Shown here: piece after piece, positions 61,612 to 64,000 of the stretch
How positions within the stretch are numbered: position 1 is the first letter of the stretch
Layout: every line of letters starts with the position of its first letter
Origin: Clostridiaceae bacterium
GTDB lineage: Bacteria; Bacillota; Clostridia; UBA1212; DUPL01
NCBI GenBank assembly: GCA_012838385.1
Contig: DUPL01000023.1
Location: forward strand, 62,001 to 126,000
Reading direction: 5' to 3'
Length of the DNA: 64,000 nucleotides
The notes under the pieces: model-generated
What the model was told of the DNA's origin: nothing
Database searches by the model: none
What the model saw: the letters and a program-made list of their open reading frames with translations, nothing else
Program-made: the position numbers and the translations under genes

Positions 61612-62561
61612 TCGTCTATCCTCCTAAATTCATATCCCATTTCTCTCAAAGTATCAATGATGGTAGCAAGAGCATTTGCATTGTCTTCAAATGTTGAATG
61701 CAACAATATTACAGCACCATTTCCAACAAACTTGCCTTCTTGTATTGGTCCAATCACTCTGTTGATTACTTCTTCCACACCGACCGGATCACCATAGTCT
61801 TTATGGGCAAGATCCCAGAAAATTGTTTCATAATGCATCTGGGCTGCAATATGAAGATCCCTTATGCTAAAGACTCCTCCTGGCGGACGGTAGTAAAACA
61901 TACGCTGACCTTTTCCAAATATCTTCTCGTATTCTCTTTCTACAACAACCAATTCCTCAACAAACTTCTCAACGGACAACTCAGGCATTGGAGTTTTTTC
62001 AGGATGTGTGTTCGTATGGTTACCAACCAAATGTCCTTCTTCCACCATTCTCTTTACAAGTTCCTGGTTCTTTCTAATGTAGCTTCCTGTAACAAAGAAT
62101 ATTGCCTTTACATTCTTCTCCTTTAAAATATCAAGTATTCTAGGCGTAAAACCATTTTCGTATCCATTGTCGAATGTAAGATACAATACTTTGCCATCAT
62201 TTGTCTTTCTGTATACTCCCCCATGTTTTTCAACTTCTTTGTATGGATATGCCCAGGACCAAGACCTTACTGTTGTATCCAGCCCAACAAGCTTTGATTC
62301 ATCTATCTCTTCAATAATTGGAATTGGCGTCGGAGTTGGTGTTTGCGTAACATCCGGATCAGTAGTTGTTTGTGGAGTTTGAGTCTCATCTTCCAGTGAA
62401 GGTGTTGGTGTTATTGGAGTTATTGTTGGCGAATTCCCAAGAATGTCGCTATCTAACCCCTTTAACGAATGCGCTACAACAACAGCTGCAAACATTACAA
62501 CCATCAGCGCAAATAATAGTAGAATGTAACTAACACTATTTTTCTTTTGTACTTTCTTCAT
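61608..62561 (-). CDS. Polysaccharide deacetylase of the PdaA type
   Basis: A 317-residue protein with an N-terminal anchor (about 10-30), a Thr/Pro-rich linker (about 42-85) and a NodB-type domain. VLYLTFDNGYENGFTPRILDIL is the PdaA-type opening, followed by GNHTNTHP, FYYRPPGGVFS and FWDLAHKDYG. In B. subtilis PdaA works on muramic acid to give the muramic-delta-lactam of spore cortex. The replacement of DD by DN is shared with PdaA. I chose ATG at 62561 because AGGAG lies 11 bases upstream; a TTG three codons earlier is possible. Confidence 0.82.
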   Translation of the reverse strand: MKKVQKKNSVSYILLLFALMVVMFAAVVVAHSLKGLDSDILGNSPTITPITPTPSLEDETQTPQTTTDPDVTQTPTPTPIPIIEEIDESKLVGLDTTVRSWSWAYPYKEVEKHGGVYRKTNDGKVLYLTFDNGYENGFTPRILDILKEKNVKAIFFVTGSYIRKNQELVKRMVEEGHLVGNHTNTHPEKTPMPELSVEKFVEELVVVEREYEKIFGKGQRMFYYRPPGGVFSIRDLHIAAQMHYETIFWDLAHKDYGDPVGVEEVINRVIGPIQEGKFVGNGAVILLHSTFEDNANALATIIDTLREMGYEFRRIDE

Positions 62562-62619
62562 GATAAACAAATCTCCTATGTATTATTTGAACACTAATAT
62601 TATGATTAAAACACAAAAA

Positions 62620-62648
62620 ATTATAGCATAAATTAGAGATAGTATCAA
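62620..62648 (-). promoter_or_regulatory. Promoter of the envelope operon
   Basis: -35 TTGATA (62648-62643), 17-base spacer, -10 TATAAT (62625-62620). It is sigma-A-like; no clear sigma-G element was seen, so vegetative expression is likely. Confidence 0.75.
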
Positions 62649-62650
62649 TG

Positions 62651-62680
62651 GAAAAACGGGCAGTTATCTAAACTACCCGT
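62651..62680 (-). terminator. Terminator of the leucine-rich-repeat gene
   Basis: A 10-bp stem ACGGGTAGTT/AACTGCCCGT (62680-62671 and 62665-62656, one G-U pair) with a 5-base loop, followed by UUUUCC. Confidence 0.75.
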
Positions 62681-62719
62681 ATACATTTACTAAACTTTTT
62701 ATAAAATTCGCTCCATGTC

Positions 62720-63856
62720 TTACCCTTCACCAGGATCTGGTGGTGGTCCTGGATCATATATGAAATCCTCATGAGCTTTAATATAATCGCCCTTGTAGTA
62801 GAAATAGTAGATTGCATCAGGATTTGCTTCCTTTAACATTATTACGGTCTCAATCTCAAGACTTGGTGGATTGAAGGAGCACCATTCCACTTTATGTAAT
62901 CCCTTCAACGGAGTCAAATCCTTAATGTCACCATTTTCTCTAAGCAACAGGAATCTCATCTCAGTCATGTTGCTCAAAGCCTCAATATTTTCAATCTTGT
63001 TGTTATTCAGCTTAAGAATTCTCAACTTGGTCAAATTAGCCAAAGGAGAGATATCTTCAATTTCATTGTATCCGAGTTCCAGTTCCTCCAGATTAACCAG
63101 ATTCTTCAAAGGAGTCACATCTTTTATTTTATTCTTGCCAAGATGTAGAACTTTCAGCTTGGTCAACCCTTCCAAAGCACTAATGTCCGATATCTGGTTG
63201 TCACCAAGATACAACTCTTCGAGATTCTTAAGATTTTTTAGCACACTTATATCCTTAATCTCATTCTGTGTCAGTCTTAGTACCTTCAGTTTAGTAAGAT
63301 CTTTTATTCCATTTATGTCCTGTATTCCACTGTTATACAGATGCAAATGCTCCAGATTCTTGTATTTCTTAAACGAATCCAAATCCGATATGTTCGCATT
63401 GGGGTTATTAATTGTCTTTACTGTTGCCGCATCGCTTCTTTGTGAAGCAAGAAAAATCAAACCTATGCCACCTATAATTACAACTATAACCGCCAGTACT
63501 ACTCCCAAAGCTTTGAAGGCCTCATTCTTGTATCCATGTTTACCATGCGTTCCATGGTATGATTTCTTGCTTGTACTTGTCTTATGTACAGAAGAAGCTT
63601 CGTCTGCTTTTGAAATCACAACATCCGATTCATGCTGATTAGTAACCGTGGTTTCAACTTTTTCACGTAAAGGAGCTTCCTGTTTTATACTTTCACCCGT
63701 CTGCTTGGAAACATTGCTCTTTAATACAGGAGGTTTGGGAGTTCCCTGAGCCCTGTTTACATAAGACTTTGGTAAAGCAGGAGGTCTTGGTGGTACAGTG
63801 CTATTGACTTTTTCATTAGGATTAACATTTTGATTGTCAGCTCTATTGCTATTCAT
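62720..63856 (-). CDS. Transmembrane leucine-rich-repeat protein (internalin/SDS22-like)
   Basis: The 378-residue protein has a long cytoplasmic N-terminal part rich in Pro, Lys and Asn (about 1-120), one span (about 126-148) and an outer solenoid. The outer part has about seven 22-residue repeats of the LKxLxLxxNxIxDIxxLxxLxN type (about 165-325), with a short C-terminal tail ending PPDPGEG. SDS22-like repeats usually bind proteins. I chose ATG at 63856 because AGAGAGG is seven bases upstream; an ATG six codons earlier is also open. Its own promoter and terminator make it monocistronic. Confidence 0.82.
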   Translation of the reverse strand: MNSNRADNQNVNPNEKVNSTVPPRPPALPKSYVNRAQGTPKPPVLKSNVSKQTGESIKQEAPLREKVETTVTNQHESDVVISKADEASSVHKTSTSKKSYHGTHGKHGYKNEAFKALGVVLAVIVVIIGGIGLIFLASQRSDAATVKTINNPNANISDLDSFKKYKNLEHLHLYNSGIQDINGIKDLTKLKVLRLTQNEIKDISVLKNLKNLEELYLGDNQISDISALEGLTKLKVLHLGKNKIKDVTPLKNLVNLEELELGYNEIEDISPLANLTKLRILKLNNNKIENIEALSNMTEMRFLLLRENGDIKDLTPLKGLHKVEWCSFNPPSLEIETVIMLKEANPDAIYYFYYKGDYIKAHEDFIYDPGPPPDPGEG

Positions 63857-63890
63857 TTGTTTTCCTCTCTTCATAGTTTATCCTACTAAT

Positions 63891-63919
63891 ATTTTAGCAT
63901 TCACTTTTTCTTAATTCAA
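63891..63919 (-). promoter_or_regulatory. Promoter of the leucine-rich-repeat gene
   Basis: -35 TTGAAT (63919-63914), 17-base spacer, -10 TAAAAT (63896-63891), just above the chosen start. The last 80 bases of the window hold nothing else I can support. Confidence 0.6.
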
Positions 63920-64000
63920 CTGATTATGGTATAATTATCAGATTGTTAAAACATAGTTCATATAATATCTGTCTGACACTGGCAACTGAAATATGCTAAA

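Overview
The window is a stretch of low-GC, endospore-forming Firmicute chromosome. The evidence is AGGAGG-type ribosome-binding sites, frequent TTG/GTG starts, consensus TTGACA-17-TATAAT promoters, a T-box ahead of ileS, and sporulation genes (spoVS, dpaA/dpaB, a spoIIIE/ftsK-type translocase, a pdaA-type deacetylase). A CD1247-type protein and the overall gene mix suggest Clostridia, perhaps near Acetivibrio/Ruminiclostridium. That placement is inference. I see no rRNA, CRISPR array, phage or insertion sequence. Coding density is high and most genes lie on the minus strand.

Layout: (1) 1-6.8 kb: start of a secreted protein, then a rhamnose-type locus (rhamnulokinase, zinc dehydrogenase, divergent cytoplasmic GH78 rhamnosidase) with a uridine-kinase-family protein. 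(2) 6.8-20 kb: membrane protein, luxS, hisS, tRNA-Lys, thiI-nifS, and the conserved cluster smc-ftsY-ylxM-ffh-rpsP-khpA-rimM-trmD. (3) 20-24.3 kb: DUF5665-type protein, T-box-controlled ileS, and two decayed genes. (4) 24.3-36 kb: VOC protein, helical protein, YgjP-like metallopeptidase, permuted NlpC/P60-like hydrolase, aconitase, KamA-family radical SAM aminomutase, feoAB with a divergent DtxR-type regulator, efp, a CD1247-type zinc-ribbon protein and two unrecognised proteins. (5) 36-45.4 kb: pepP-aroE-yqeG-aroQ-aroK, two envelope proteins, and an aminotransferase-serA-AEC transporter operon. (6) 45.4-54.3 kb: pgeF-lipoprotein-lspA-rluD-yhbD-yugP operon, ymdB, spoVS, and rny with a hairpin-rich leader, then a gene remnant. 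(7) 54.3-64 kb: dpaA-dpaB-ftsK-folD, an envelope operon (PdaA-type deacetylase, anchored protein, PrsA-like lipoprotein, YkuD lipoprotein) and a transmembrane leucine-rich-repeat protein.

Working together: the 9.5-20 kb block joins protein targeting (SRP, FtsY), ribosome maturation (S16, RimM), tRNA modification (TrmD, ThiI with its sulfur donor NifS) and chromosome organisation (SMC). The 36-40 kb block supplies shikimate-pathway steps. The 42-45 kb operon makes serine and possibly exports an acid or amino acid. The 50-63 kb part is rich in sporulation and envelope functions; a good sigma-K-like promoter precedes the dipicolinate synthase genes.

I found no clear new multi-gene system. The best leads are the tandem hairpins just after the rny promoter, the atypical T-box core of ileS, a KamA-family enzyme lacking both lysine-recognition aspartates, dyads at several promoters, and three gene remnants.
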